NCBI GenBank assembly: GCA_017391525.1
Contig: JAFOYE010000017.1
Location: 1 to 57,982 of the forward strand
Direction of reading: 5' to 3'
DNA length: 57,982 bases
Source: Paludibacteraceae bacterium
GTDB taxonomy: Bacteria > Bacteroidota > Bacteroidia > Bacteroidales > Paludibacteraceae
Shown here: positions 35,629 through 45,300 of the stretch, in pieces
Layout of the letters: the number at the start of each line of letters is the position of its first letter
Numbering within the stretch: the stretch's first letter is position 1
Position numbers and translations under genes: made by a program
The notes under the pieces: generated by a model
What the model saw: the letters and a program-made list of their open reading frames with translations, nothing else
What the model was told of the DNA's origin: nothing
Database searches by the model: none

Positions 35629-36738
35629 AAATGTATTTGACATTTTACTCCACTCGTATTTCTTCTTCTCCTCTTTCAAGTACTCAGTGAACGTTACCTG
35701 TCTATCGTTCTTGTAGTAGTCCTTCAGACTCTCAGCTATGGCTTCTACTTTTGGTTCGCAGGCATAACCCATCTTTCCATCGTGGATGATCTCGCCTAGT
35801 CCGCCTACGTTGGTCACCAAGCATGGCTTCTCAAAATGAAATGCCACTTGTGTCACACCACTCTGCGTAGCAGACTTATATGGTTGCACGATCAAATCTG
35901 CTGCACCAAAGTACTTGCACAAGTCCGCATCAGCCACAAACTCATTCTTTACGATTACCCTCTCTTTCAGTCCGTTAGCTTCTATTTGTGTGCGGTATTT
36001 TTCTTCGTCTTCATAGAACTCGCCTGCTATAATCAATTGCAAGTCTTTCAATTCATCTTTCACTTGCCCAAACGCATCTAGTAGCCAGTCCAAACCCTTG
36101 TATGCTCTCACTAGTCCAAAGAATAGCATATAGTTCTTCTTTTCGTCCAATCCTAATGCTTGGCAAGCGTCTGATTTGCTAATTTGCTCGCCGTAGTGGT
36201 CGTAGACAGGGTGGGGTGAGAAGGTCTTGGGTTTGTCCCTTTTGTCCAGTTTTGCGATATCTTTCACCACACTTTCTGATAGGGCAACAAAACCGTCTGT
36301 GTGCTTGACATAGAATGGTGCAAACAGTTTGTCTAGGATACTTGGCTCGTGTGGTATCATGTTGTGTACCAATGCAATGCATCGTGTCTTACCATTCTTC
36401 TTGACGAGTTTTTGTATAGTGCCGTAGCATGGTGCAAAAAATGCCATCCAGTAGCAGCTGATAACCATGTCTGGTGCCTCTTTTTGTAGTCGTTTGCCTA
36501 CGCGTAACCAGTTGAGTGGGTTGCATGAGTGGATGGCTCTGCGGATAGTGATACCTTCTGGAGCTGCTTCTTGGCTGAATTGTGTTTTGCCTGGGAAGAG
36601 GAAACCAGGATATTGCAAGGTGAAAGTGAGCACTTCTACCTCGTGTCCTTCTAGGACAAATTGTTTGGCCAATCGTTCGTTGAACGCTGCCAATCCGCCT
36701 CTATATGGCCATGCCGTGCCTAGTATCACTATTTTCAT
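35605..36738 (-). CDS. Glycosyltransferase, family 4 type
   Basis: About 377 residues with the two-Rossmann GT-B fold of GT4 enzymes, which transfer a sugar from a nucleotide donor during glycan assembly. Seen: MKIVILGTAWPYRGGLAAFN at the N-terminus, a middle MLFFGLVRAYKGLDWLLDAF, and the donor-binding end ADLIVQPYKSATQSGVTQVA with FEKPCLVTNVGGLGEII. Start at ATG 36738: the longer frame to 36825 would begin upstream of the promoter. It heads the rpe-comEC-xseA unit. The sugar and acceptor are unknown, and no polysaccharide cluster is adjacent. Confidence 0.9.
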   Translation of the reverse strand: MKIVILGTAWPYRGGLAAFNERLAKQFVLEGHEVEVLTFTLQYPGFLFPGKTQFSQEAAPEGITIRRAIHSCNPLNWLRVGKRLQKEAPDMVISCYWMAFFAPCYGTIQKLVKKNGKTRCIALVHNMIPHEPSILDKLFAPFYVKHTDGFVALSESVVKDIAKLDKRDKPKTFSPHPVYDHYGEQISKSDACQALGLDEKKNYMLFFGLVRAYKGLDWLLDAFGQVKDELKDLQLIIAGEFYEDEEKYRTQIEANGLKERVIVKNEFVADADLCKYFGAADLIVQPYKSATQSGVTQVAFHFEKPCLVTNVGGLGEIIHDGKMGYACEPKVEAIAESLKDYYKNDRQVTFTEYLKEEKKKYEWSKMSNTFYSLEFIV

Positions 36739-36771
36739 ATCGCCCAGTATTTTCGTTTGTGAATAACTTTG

Positions 36772-36803
36772 CAAAGGTACTAAAAAAAATGTATATGTGC
36801 AAG
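36772..36803 (-). promoter_or_regulatory. Promoter of the glycosyltransferase-rpe-comEC-xseA unit
   Basis: On the minus strand a CTTG box, 20 bases, TACCTTTG (36779-36772). It sits 33 bases before the chosen start codon. Confidence 0.82.
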
Positions 36804-36846
36804 AAAAACTCGTTTTTATTGTCATAGGTTACATTTTTTGCAGTAG

Positions 36847-36903
36847 CTTCGAGGATTAAGGTGCCCTCGAAGGTACAAAAAATCTTGCATAATGCAAGCA
36901 AAA
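36847..36903 (-). promoter_or_regulatory. Promoter-like element embedded in an inverted repeat (second copy)
   Basis: On the minus strand CTTG, about 20 bases, then TACCTTCGAGGGCACC, with CCTCGAAG about 10 bases further, forming CTTCGAGG/CCTCGAAG. The core matches TACTTTCGAGGGCACC at 6511. It lies upstream of the real promoter of the glycosyltransferase gene, as the first copy does for thiL. Confidence 0.45.
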
Positions 36904-36922
36904 AGAATATTTCTCTTTTAAA

Positions 36923-36954
36923 TTTGTGTATATCACAAAAAATCACTACCTTTG
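36923..36954 (+). promoter_or_regulatory. glyS promoter
   Basis: TTTG (36923-36926), 20 bases, TACCTTTG (36947-36954). A leader of about 80 bases follows, containing a small hairpin (AGCGAAGCGCT) and two TTAGAAC units (37007-37022). Confidence 0.87.
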
Positions 36955-37041
36955 CACCCAAATTGGCTTTTTATGTCACTTTGCAATTTTTAAAACAGCG
37001 AAGCGCTTAGAACTTTTAGAACATTTTAACACTTTAAGATA

Positions 37042-38586
37042 ATGGCAACACAAGAAGAAACCTTCAAAAAACTAGTCGCACACTGCAAGGAGTACGGTTT
37101 TGTCTTCCCTAGCAGCGAGATTTACGACGGACTTGGCGCCGTGTATGATTACGGTCAAAACGGTGTAGAACTCAAGAACAACATCAAGAAATATTGGTGG
37201 GACGCTATGACTATGCTTCACGAGAATATCGTGGGTATCGATGCAAGCATCTTCATGCACCCAACCACTTGGAAAGCATCTGGTCACGTGGACGCATTCA
37301 ATGATCCTCTCATTGACAATAAAGATAGCAAGAAACGCTACCGCGCAGACGTACTCATCGAGGACCAACTCGCTAAGTACGACGAGAAGATCGAAAAAGA
37401 GGTAGCTAAAGCTCGCAAACGCTTCGGCGAGAGTTTTGACGAGGAGATGTTCAAGCAAACCAACGAGCGTGTTAAAGCTAACGTGGATAAACGCAATGCC
37501 CTCCATGAGCGTTTTGCTACTGCTCTCAACGATAGCAACCTCGAGGAACTCAAGCAAATCATCCTTGACGAGGAGATCGTTTGCCCTATCTCTGGTACTC
37601 GCAACTGGACAGATGTTCGTCAGTTCAACCTCATGTTCTCTACCGAGATGGGTTCTACTGCGGATGGTGCTATGAAGATATACCTCCGTCCTGAGACTGC
37701 ACAAGGTATCTTCGTGAACTACCTCAATGTGCAAAAGACTGGCCGTATGAAGATTCCTTTCGGTATCGCACAGATCGGCAAAGCTTTCCGTAACGAGATC
37801 GTAGCTCGCCAATTCGTGTTCCGTATGCGTGAGTTCGAGCAAATGGAGATGCAGTTCTTCGTTCGTCCAGGTGAGGAGATGAAGTGGTTTGAGTACTGGA
37901 AGGAGTTCCGCCTCAAATGGCACAAAGCGCTCGGTATGGGTGACGAGAACTACCGCTACCATGATCACGATAAACTCGCTCACTACGCTAATGCGGCTAC
38001 TGATATTGAATTCCAAATGCCATTTGGCTTCAAGGAGGTTGAGGGAATCCACAGCCGTACGGACTTTGACTTGAGCCAACACGCGCAATATAGTGGTAAG
38101 AAGATTGAGTACTTCGACCCAGAGCTCAACAAGAGCTACACTCCATATGTTATTGAGACTTCTATTGGTGTAGACCGTATGTTCCTCTCAGTGATGTGTG
38201 GTGCATACAAAGAGGAAGTGCTCGAGGGTGGTGACACTCGCGTGGTATTGAACCTCCCTGCTGTCCTCGCTCCTGTTAAGGCTTGCGTGATGCCTCTCGT
38301 TAAGAAAGATGGTCTTCCAGAGAAAGCTCGCGAGATCGTTGATATGCTCAAGTATGACTTCCACACCAACTACGATGAGAAAGATTCTATCGGTAAGCGT
38401 TATCGCCGCCAAGATGCAGTAGGTACTCCATTCTGTATCACTGTGGACCATGACACGCTAAACGATAACTGCGTAACCATCCGTCATCGTGACACCATGG
38501 CTCAAGAGCGCGTAGCTATCGATGATTTACATGCTATCTTGAGCAAAGCTTGCAATATGCGTGAGACTTTCAAGAAACTGAAATAA
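37042..38586 (+). CDS. glyS: Glycine--tRNA ligase (class II, single-chain)
   Basis: A 514-residue alpha2-type glycyl-tRNA synthetase, as in eukaryotes, archaea and many Bacteroidetes, not the alpha2beta2 form of E. coli. Seen: N-terminal YGFVFPSSEIYDGLGAVYDY, the motif 2 region with RPETAQGIFVN and FRNEI, motif 3-like SIGVDRMFLSVM, and an anticodon-binding domain (VMPLVKKDGLPEKAREIVDM and the GTPFCITVDHDT end). It has its own promoter and ends at a strong terminator facing the TonB receptor gene. A lysine- and glutamate-rich insertion lies at about 105-180. Confidence 0.97.
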   Translation: MATQEETFKKLVAHCKEYGFVFPSSEIYDGLGAVYDYGQNGVELKNNIKKYWWDAMTMLHENIVGIDASIFMHPTTWKASGHVDAFNDPLIDNKDSKKRYRADVLIEDQLAKYDEKIEKEVAKARKRFGESFDEEMFKQTNERVKANVDKRNALHERFATALNDSNLEELKQIILDEEIVCPISGTRNWTDVRQFNLMFSTEMGSTADGAMKIYLRPETAQGIFVNYLNVQKTGRMKIPFGIAQIGKAFRNEIVARQFVFRMREFEQMEMQFFVRPGEEMKWFEYWKEFRLKWHKALGMGDENYRYHDHDKLAHYANAATDIEFQMPFGFKEVEGIHSRTDFDLSQHAQYSGKKIEYFDPELNKSYTPYVIETSIGVDRMFLSVMCGAYKEEVLEGGDTRVVLNLPAVLAPVKACVMPLVKKDGLPEKAREIVDMLKYDFHTNYDEKDSIGKRYRRQDAVGTPFCITVDHDTLNDNCVTIRHRDTMAQERVAIDDLHAILSKACNMRETFKKLK

Positions 38587-38631
38587 GACACTAGTTCTAG
38601 TTTACCTAGTATCACTAGAATAACTATAAGG

Positions 38632-38674
38632 CAATAAAAAAAGGCAACCTTGGATTGGGTTGCCTTTTTTATTG
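38632..38674. terminator. Bidirectional terminator between glyS and the TonB receptor
   Basis: GCAATAAAAAAAGGCAACC and GGTTGCCTTTTTTATTGC pair around TTGGATTG, giving T runs on both strands between convergent genes. Confidence 0.93.
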
Positions 38675-38691
38675 CTCATTGCCTAAGCGCC

Positions 38692-41028
38692 TTATATCTT
38701 TAAATTCACACCAGCGAAGAAGGTTCTTGGCGCAGCAGGACCATAGACAAATCCTGCATCGCGGTCCATACCCTTATCAATATCGCGTTGGAAATGGTCT
38801 AGTATATTCTTAACGCCCGCATTGATCTCCAAGGTATAATATTTATACAATGGAATATCATAGCAAAGTTTCAAGTCCCACTCGAAGAATACGGGTGTCT
38901 CTACCTCTTCATCCTCTGGCACATAACCCGCAAAATGCTGAACCAACATACTACCTGTTACTTTACCATTGGTCAAGATATGAAAGTTCTTCACAGGCTC
39001 AATATTCAGTAAGAAATAGCCATAATGCTCTGGCGTGCGGAACATGCGTGTTTGAGGCGCAATATTAGGGTTTTCACTCCATTGCATAGGCTCGATATAG
39101 CGACTATGGTTATAGGTGTAACCAGCTTGGAAACTCAATAAGTGTCCATAACCTAGTTTAGCCTCCACATTCACTCCCGCTACGCGAGCACCGCTGGCAT
39201 TGGTACGAGTAAGCAGCAAGTTACCTTGTGCATCGTGACCATTCTCTACAAGGGTGAAGACATCGTTCAGCTGGGTGAAAAATCCCTCAAGAGTCAGGTT
39301 GAAATCGAACTTTCCTAGGCGTTTGTACATGTCTACACTACCGCTTACTGAGTGACTATACTCTGGGCGTAGATTCTCGTCAAGAGAGATCAATGATACC
39401 TCGCCACCTACCGCACCCACGTGTAAGTCTTCCTCATAGATCTGCGGAGCACGATAACCGCTAGCATAACTCAAACGGACGATCAAATCGGATAAAGGTA
39501 ATGGGTTATCAGTGAAAGTGCTCTTGCCATTGACGATAGGGCTCCATCTCACGTTAGCGCGAGGGGAGAAGACTGGTTTGTCGAGCAACGAATGTTGCTC
39601 CAAACGTCCACCAATAAGGGCTGACCATGCAGCAGTCTTCCACTCGTTTTGCACGTATCCACCGCCTAGGTGTACGCGTTGAAGGGTATTGCGATCGTAT
39701 CCAAGGATCTGGTCGCGGAGTTGGTTATACGAATACTCCGCACCTGCACTCAAGTCAGCATTAGTTATACCGCAAGGGTAAGAGAAACGATACTGTGCTC
39801 CTGTCACCGAAACGATATCAGTGGACTTGCCATAAGCATTAGGGTTCATGTTTGTACCAAAATAGCTATCACGTGCGATATGTTGGAATGAGGTATAAGC
39901 ACTGATGAAATGGCGGTTATCTGTCGTATACATATCCCATTTAGCGGTTGCTGCGTCGATATTGTGTCGTAGCTGCTCGCATAGTGGTGACTCGTGTGGT
40001 TGGAGGCTGTCGATGCCGTATCCACCACGACGGTATTCGGTGGTATGGTGGTACTCAGCCGTGAGCTTGGAGTAGTCGGATGTCTTGAAGTAAGAGCGCA
40101 AACCAGCCGTGGTAGAGTTGAGGTGAGGAATCTCAGAATATCCATCGTCGTCACGATCATACTGCTGACGGTTACGTTGTACACCAAAGAGATAGATGCC
40201 TGCTTTTTGATTCTCAGCAACGACACTAGCGTTGAGATTGGTGTTGATATCATAGGTTCCTTGCTCGGTGAAAGCGGAAGAATTGCTCACATTGAAGAAG
40301 TTGCGGGTAGGTTCTTTGGTGATGATATTCACCACACCTGCAATGGCGTTAGCACCATACAAAGCACTACCTCCACCACGGATAACCTCGATGCGATCGA
40401 CCATACCTGCAGGTAACTGCTCTAGACCATAAACAGAAGCCAAGGATGAGAAGATAGGACGAGAGTCCATCAATATCTGTGTGTATTGTCCCTCAAGACC
40501 ATTGATGCGGATTTGTGGAACACCGCAGTTAGAACAGGTCTCCTCTACACGAAGTCCAGTTTGGAAATTCAATACATCTGCCATTGAATTAGAGGCAGTG
40601 GATTCGATGATGAGTGGTGAAACGACATTCACGATAGTAGCAACCTCCTTTTGCTTGGTAGCATACTTATTGGCTGTAACAACTACGTTGTCAATGAGAA
40701 AGGACGTTTCCTCAATAGACACTTTGATTTCAACGAGGGTGTCACGTTCTAATGTGACGGTCTTTTCTACAGACTCGTAACCAATCATCGAGAACACGAC
40801 AGTATGTGTACCTACAGGGAGGTTTTTGAGATAAAAATGGCCGGATTCATCGGTGAGGCATCCCATGGATGTTCCTTTGATCTGGACGTTAACATATGCT
40901 AGGTGTTTCTGGGTATTGGCATCTAGCACGTGACCTGCAATGTGGGCATCAGTGACGTCTGTCGCCCACAACGAAGAGCAAGTCAGTAGACCTGCAAGCA
41001 GAAATAGTAAAATCTTTTTTGTACGCAT
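38692..41028 (-). CDS. TonB-dependent outer-membrane receptor
   Basis: A 778-residue receptor: signal peptide 1-22 (ending LWA), a carboxypeptidase-regulatory-like beta domain at about 29-110 (IAGHVLDANTQKHLAYVNVQ), a plug at about 118-235 (NVVVTANKYATKQ, IRINGLEGQYTQILMDSRP, DRIEVIRGGGSALYGANAIA) and a 22-strand barrel to the end. The plug contains C165 and C168 (TCSNCG), a pair common in a Bacteroidetes subgroup. The ligand is unknown; similarity in style to FepA/BtuB-like receptors suggests iron, haem or cobalamin, not the SusC starch group. No SusD-like partner is adjacent. It has its own promoter. Confidence 0.94.
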   Translation of the reverse strand: MRTKKILLFLLAGLLTCSSLWATDVTDAHIAGHVLDANTQKHLAYVNVQIKGTSMGCLTDESGHFYLKNLPVGTHTVVFSMIGYESVEKTVTLERDTLVEIKVSIEETSFLIDNVVVTANKYATKQKEVATIVNVVSPLIIESTASNSMADVLNFQTGLRVEETCSNCGVPQIRINGLEGQYTQILMDSRPIFSSLASVYGLEQLPAGMVDRIEVIRGGGSALYGANAIAGVVNIITKEPTRNFFNVSNSSAFTEQGTYDINTNLNASVVAENQKAGIYLFGVQRNRQQYDRDDDGYSEIPHLNSTTAGLRSYFKTSDYSKLTAEYHHTTEYRRGGYGIDSLQPHESPLCEQLRHNIDAATAKWDMYTTDNRHFISAYTSFQHIARDSYFGTNMNPNAYGKSTDIVSVTGAQYRFSYPCGITNADLSAGAEYSYNQLRDQILGYDRNTLQRVHLGGGYVQNEWKTAAWSALIGGRLEQHSLLDKPVFSPRANVRWSPIVNGKSTFTDNPLPLSDLIVRLSYASGYRAPQIYEEDLHVGAVGGEVSLISLDENLRPEYSHSVSGSVDMYKRLGKFDFNLTLEGFFTQLNDVFTLVENGHDAQGNLLLTRTNASGARVAGVNVEAKLGYGHLLSFQAGYTYNHSRYIEPMQWSENPNIAPQTRMFRTPEHYGYFLLNIEPVKNFHILTNGKVTGSMLVQHFAGYVPEDEEVETPVFFEWDLKLCYDIPLYKYYTLEINAGVKNILDHFQRDIDKGMDRDAGFVYGPAAPRTFFAGVNLKI

Positions 41029-41078
41029 ATAATATTATTTAGTTTATTTCAACGTATATGATTCTTCAAAATCGGCTG

Positions 41079-41110
41079 CAAAGGTACTGCTTTTTTGTTA
41101 AGTGGGCAAT
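41079..41110 (-). promoter_or_regulatory. Promoter of the TonB receptor gene
   Basis: On the minus strand ATTG, 20 bases ending in AAAAAAGCAG, TACCTTTG (41086-41079). The spacer end and flank (GCAGCCGATTT) match the tRNA-Phe promoter. Confidence 0.83.
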
Positions 41111-41130
41111 CCCTAAAAATAGCGAAAAAA

Positions 41131-41165
41131 GAAAATGGTGTGCCATTCCTGACACACCATTTTTA
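41131..41165 (-). terminator. Terminator after the carbohydrate-binding protein gene
   Basis: AAAATGGTGTG and CACACCATTTT form an 11-bp stem; an outer CCCTAAAAAT/ATTTTTAGGG pairing extends it. It is 18 bases after the stop on the minus strand. Confidence 0.85.
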
Positions 41166-41182
41166 GGGATATTTAAAAGTTC

Positions 41183-42235
41183 TTACTTAACTTCTTGACC
41201 CATCATGTTGAACATGATACCATCACGGATGACTACGATTTGGCCATTGTAGATGGTTTTGTTTTCTTGCTTAGAAGTGGTGATATTATCTACCGCAGTA
41301 TTGTCTGGAGTATAAACAGCCAACCAAGACTCTACCACATCGTTCTCAGAGTAAGTACGATCAGCAATCTCTTCTCCTGCAGCACTCTTCTCTACATAAT
41401 CCCATGCTGGACCAGAGCAGTATTTGTACTTCATAGCTTTGGTAGCTTCGTCAAGAGTGATTGTATAGTGGGTGTCGTCCACTTTGGTCATCTCGGTATG
41501 ACTCCAACCATTCATCTCACCTGCGATATAGCAAGCAAATGTACCTGCTGGTACAGTAACATTGTATGTAACACCTAGTTCTGGTTCTGGAGTTTCTCCA
41601 CCCTCGCAATCAACAACGGTGTATGTAGCTTTGCCTGCACCAGCAGCGATCTCAATGCAAGTGTTTTCGGTGAAAGTCATATCTATTGTTTGGTTAGCAT
41701 CGCCATTCCAACCTGCACCATTCTTGTAGATAATATTGAGCTCAGAGCAATTGTGGGTAACTACATACCACTCGCCCTCTTGGGTAGGAACAACTTCTTT
41801 TCCTTCGCCACCTGTAGGCCAAACCCATGCAGTGATTTGATCAGTCCATACAGCAGGCACTTTTGCTTTAACAGTAATGTCCTTGGTCTCACCTGGCTCA
41901 GGTACATTGGTAGGGTCATAAACAGAAGCCCAAGCTTCAACCACATCAGCAGCTGAGTATGTACGATCTGCTACCTCATCGCCACTAGCGGTTTTTTCAA
42001 CATATGCCCAACCAGGACCAGAGCAATATTTGTACTTCATTGCCTCGGTAGCATCCGCTACATCAATGGTGTAGTGAGTGTCATCTACTTTGGTCATTTC
42101 TACTTGGCTCCAACCGTTCATTTCACCTGCGATATAGCAAGCTTTGGTGGTTGCAGGCACCGTTACGTTGTAAGTCAATGCGAACATTGACATGGCGCAA
42201 ATGCATGCGCTGAAAAGTGTAAAGATTTTCTTCAT
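41183..42235 (-). CDS. Secreted protein with carbohydrate-binding-like modules
   Basis: A 350-residue exported protein: signal peptide about 1-19 (MKKIFTLFSACICAMSMFA), then two near-identical modules (about 20-110 and 222-310) with YNVTVPA, ACYIAGEMNGWS, EMTKVDDTHYTI and MKYKYCSGP, which look like starch/glycogen-binding beta sandwiches (CBM20/48 style). Between them lies a third type (about 123-205: TAWVWPTGGEGKEVVPTQEG, NIIYKNGAGWN) like CBM26. The last 30 residues (NGQIVVIRDGIMFNMMGQEV) match the tail of the neighbouring amylase and resemble a short type IX secretion sorting end. It probably helps the amylase hold starch outside the cell. Binding is inferred, not shown. Confidence 0.82.
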   Translation of the reverse strand: MKKIFTLFSACICAMSMFALTYNVTVPATTKACYIAGEMNGWSQVEMTKVDDTHYTIDVADATEAMKYKYCSGPGWAYVEKTASGDEVADRTYSAADVVEAWASVYDPTNVPEPGETKDITVKAKVPAVWTDQITAWVWPTGGEGKEVVPTQEGEWYVVTHNCSELNIIYKNGAGWNGDANQTIDMTFTENTCIEIAAGAGKATYTVVDCEGGETPEPELGVTYNVTVPAGTFACYIAGEMNGWSHTEMTKVDDTHYTITLDEATKAMKYKYCSGPAWDYVEKSAAGEEIADRTYSENDVVESWLAVYTPDNTAVDNITTSKQENKTIYNGQIVVIRDGIMFNMMGQEVK

Positions 42236-42273
42236 GTTGTTATTAGTTAATAGTTAATAATGTGTCTTTTATT

Positions 42274-42319
42274 GTGAAGCGTTTAACCGCCTAACCGTTT
42301 AACCGCCTAACCGCTTCAC
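42274..42319. repeat. 16-base tandem repeat inside a terminal inverted repeat
   Basis: GTGAAGCG (42274-42281) and CGCTTCAC (42312-42319) flank two copies of TTTAACCGCCTAACCG. A shorter related stretch (ACCGCCTAACCGTCTAACCG) lies between comEC and rpe near 34898-34918. Confidence 0.8.
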
Positions 42320-42324
42320 CGATA

Positions 42325-45300
42325 TTATTCAATAACTTGTCCCATCACGTTGTAGAGAATGCCCTCGTGGAGGATCATAAGTTGGCCATCACGGATGAAC
42401 TTGGTTGCAGTAGTTGTCACTGTAATATTCTCTACATCTGTACCAGTGCAGTCGATGATCTTAGCCTTTCCGTTCTCCCAACCATAACATACATCCTCAT
42501 CAGTCCATAGGTCGGCAGACTGAGTGCCGCTACCATTGTTGAAGATGAAGTTAACTTCTTTGACAGAGGTGTCAAAAGTAAAGTAGTAGAGTCCTTGTGC
42601 ATTCTTCTTGGTCATCTCAGCGCCTGGCCATTGACCATTGTACAGGGTTGCACCACCATCATTCCATGCATAGAGGTGTACCTTGGTCCAGTCTTCAGGT
42701 TTCTGGAAGGCAATAGTGAGTGGAGTAGCCTGAGGAGTCTCGTAGGTGTATGTATGTGTTTGTACCTCTGTCTCTTGACCATTGCTCTCTGCATAAGCCT
42801 TGAGGGTGGTGGTTGAGTTAATTGTGATAGCCTTAGTGTAAGTCATAGGTTTAGCCGCTTCTTTTGGATCAGAACCATCTAGTGTGTAGTAGATAGTTGC
42901 ATCGTCACCTCCACCAATAGTAGACATGGTGATGCTGAGTGTTTCGGTCTTGAAGACTTTACCCTCTGGGGTAACAATCAGTTGGAATGGAATGTTGGAT
43001 AGTGAGCAGTTTTGGCTGAGTTTTTCTTGTGTGCCGTCCCACTCGTAGCATGCATCTTGATCCAATATGATATCGTTAGATTGTTCATCTGTACCATTGT
43101 TGAAGATGATACTAACCTCTTGTACATCACCAGGGAATACTTGGTATAGCCATCCGTCGCTATCTTTAGTCTTCCACTCCATACCTGGCCAAGCGCCTAG
43201 GTTAGCACCACCCCAAGCGTAGAGATAAACGGTCTCCCATGTGGTAGGAGGGAGGAATTTAACGGTAAGAGGTGTTTGTTGTGGCTCTTGGTATGTATAT
43301 GTAGCTTCTTGTACTTCAGACTCTGTACCATTCAGTTGAGCATATGCTTTGACGGTAACGGTTCCGCTGATGGTGAACGCAGCGGTATAAGTCTTTTTGG
43401 TAGCAGAAGTTTTAGGATCTGTACCATCTGTTGTGTAATAAATAGTTGGTTTCCCGCTGAGAGTTACAGCACTCATTTTTACTTCAAAAGTAGGTGTTTT
43501 ATAGATTGTTGAAGGAGTGATGCTGAGGATTGGTGCTTGTGCTTGGGTTGAGGTGTAATACATGGCGAAGTTACCTCCTTTGTATGCCAATGTGTACCCC
43601 TGTGGTGTAGTGTTAAATCCACTATTAGGACCTAGCAAAAGGCGAATGGAACCATGTTTACCTGTGATAGTGGCCTTGTAGTAACCATTACCTGCTTCAT
43701 CGCTCACAAGTGATTCGGAGTGTACACCCGCTGCTTTTCGAACCAATATCATCTTGCCGATGGCATCTTTGTATTTTGCCCAATGAGGATAGAATACACA
43801 TGGCACGCCTGGCATAGATAGGATGAAAGCATTTGCGCCGAGAACGCGGTCCTTGTTGTAGTCTTCCATTGATTTGCCACAACCGCCAATCTCATCGTTG
43901 TTATCGCGACCGCCTTGGCAACCAAAATAGGTGTCATGGCTATCCACGAATGTTACAGCAAACTTGCTCAAACCTGCACCCAATAGGCCCGAACCTTTGC
44001 ACTTTTGATAATTGCCGTCAGCGATACCTTGAATGGCTGAATACTTGGTGCTGAAGTCAAAAGCCAATGTGTTCCAATTTACATCGTTGAGATAGCTTTT
44101 AATATTATTCATGTCACCGTTCCAGAACTCAACTACTGAGAAGTAGTTAGCTGAAGCACTATTATACATGTCTATGTATTTGCCCTTGAAACCTTGTGCA
44201 TAGTCGTAACGCCATCCATCAAAACCGATGACATCTTTCATCCATTTGAGATAAGCCTTCATCATTTCTTGTACGCGTGGATCAGCGTGTGCCCAATCGC
44301 GTGCAGATGCGTAATTGTCTTGCATATTGTAGCCACCGTCATCGGTTCCAGTCGCTTTACCTTTCCAGTCGCCTGCCTCTGGATTGAAGTTAACTTCATC
44401 GGTTTTGCATATCCAAGAAGCATCTGGTTGGAAAGTACCATATTCACCAAAGTTTTGTGGATAGAAATCGCACCAAGAGGATTTACAACCCGCATGGTTA
44501 ATAACAATATCTGCCACCACTTTGGTGTTTGCAGCGTGCATACGGTTGATGAATTCAAGTAATTCTTTTTGTTTACCCCAATCGGAGTTTTGATTGCTAT
44601 ATTGTGTTTGGTGATAACCTGTACCGCCCTCAGATTTGCCTGATGGTGGCAACCATACGAGGTCAAAATAGGTACCGATCTCGCCGGATTGATTCAATAG
44701 GGTAGACCATTTGGTATTGCCTAATGTGGTGGTACCACTTATTACCACATCACCAGGAGCGCCATCTCTATATGAGTCATAGTAGAAAGCTTGAAGCATC
44801 ACATCCTCGCACTCGGAAGGGACTGAACTACCATGAGCGGGTTTGATAGGCTCATCCTCGGTGAAGTCACCTTGCAAACTGATGCTAGCACCATTGAAGT
44901 TTACAACTACATTACCTTTTGCTTTTAGTTCAAATACCACATTACCATCCACATCGCCTACTACACCTGCAGGAGCATTTTGGACTGCGCTAAAGCCCCA
45001 GTTAGATGCCCATGTACCATTGGTGATCTTCATGCGATAAACTACACTTTCAGCCAAATCGGTGAATGTATGTGTGAAGGTGTTGTCTGCATTCTTGGTC
45101 ATAGCAATGGCTGTTTCACTCCATGCTTTATCTGTTCCTACTAGTTCCGCAGAACCTGTTATATAGTAAGTCGTGTTAGGGTCTGGAGTTGGAGGTGTGA
45201 CATTGCCGCAATTTTGTCCAGGACCAATATATAGCATATCATCCTCATATTTGAGTTTGATGTAGAAGTCGTAAGAACCGGCAGTGTTACATGTTAAATA

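Noticed and set aside
37072..38088. 338-residue frame on the minus strand opposite glyS
   Set aside because: Long because of glyS codon bias; no motif and no promoter.
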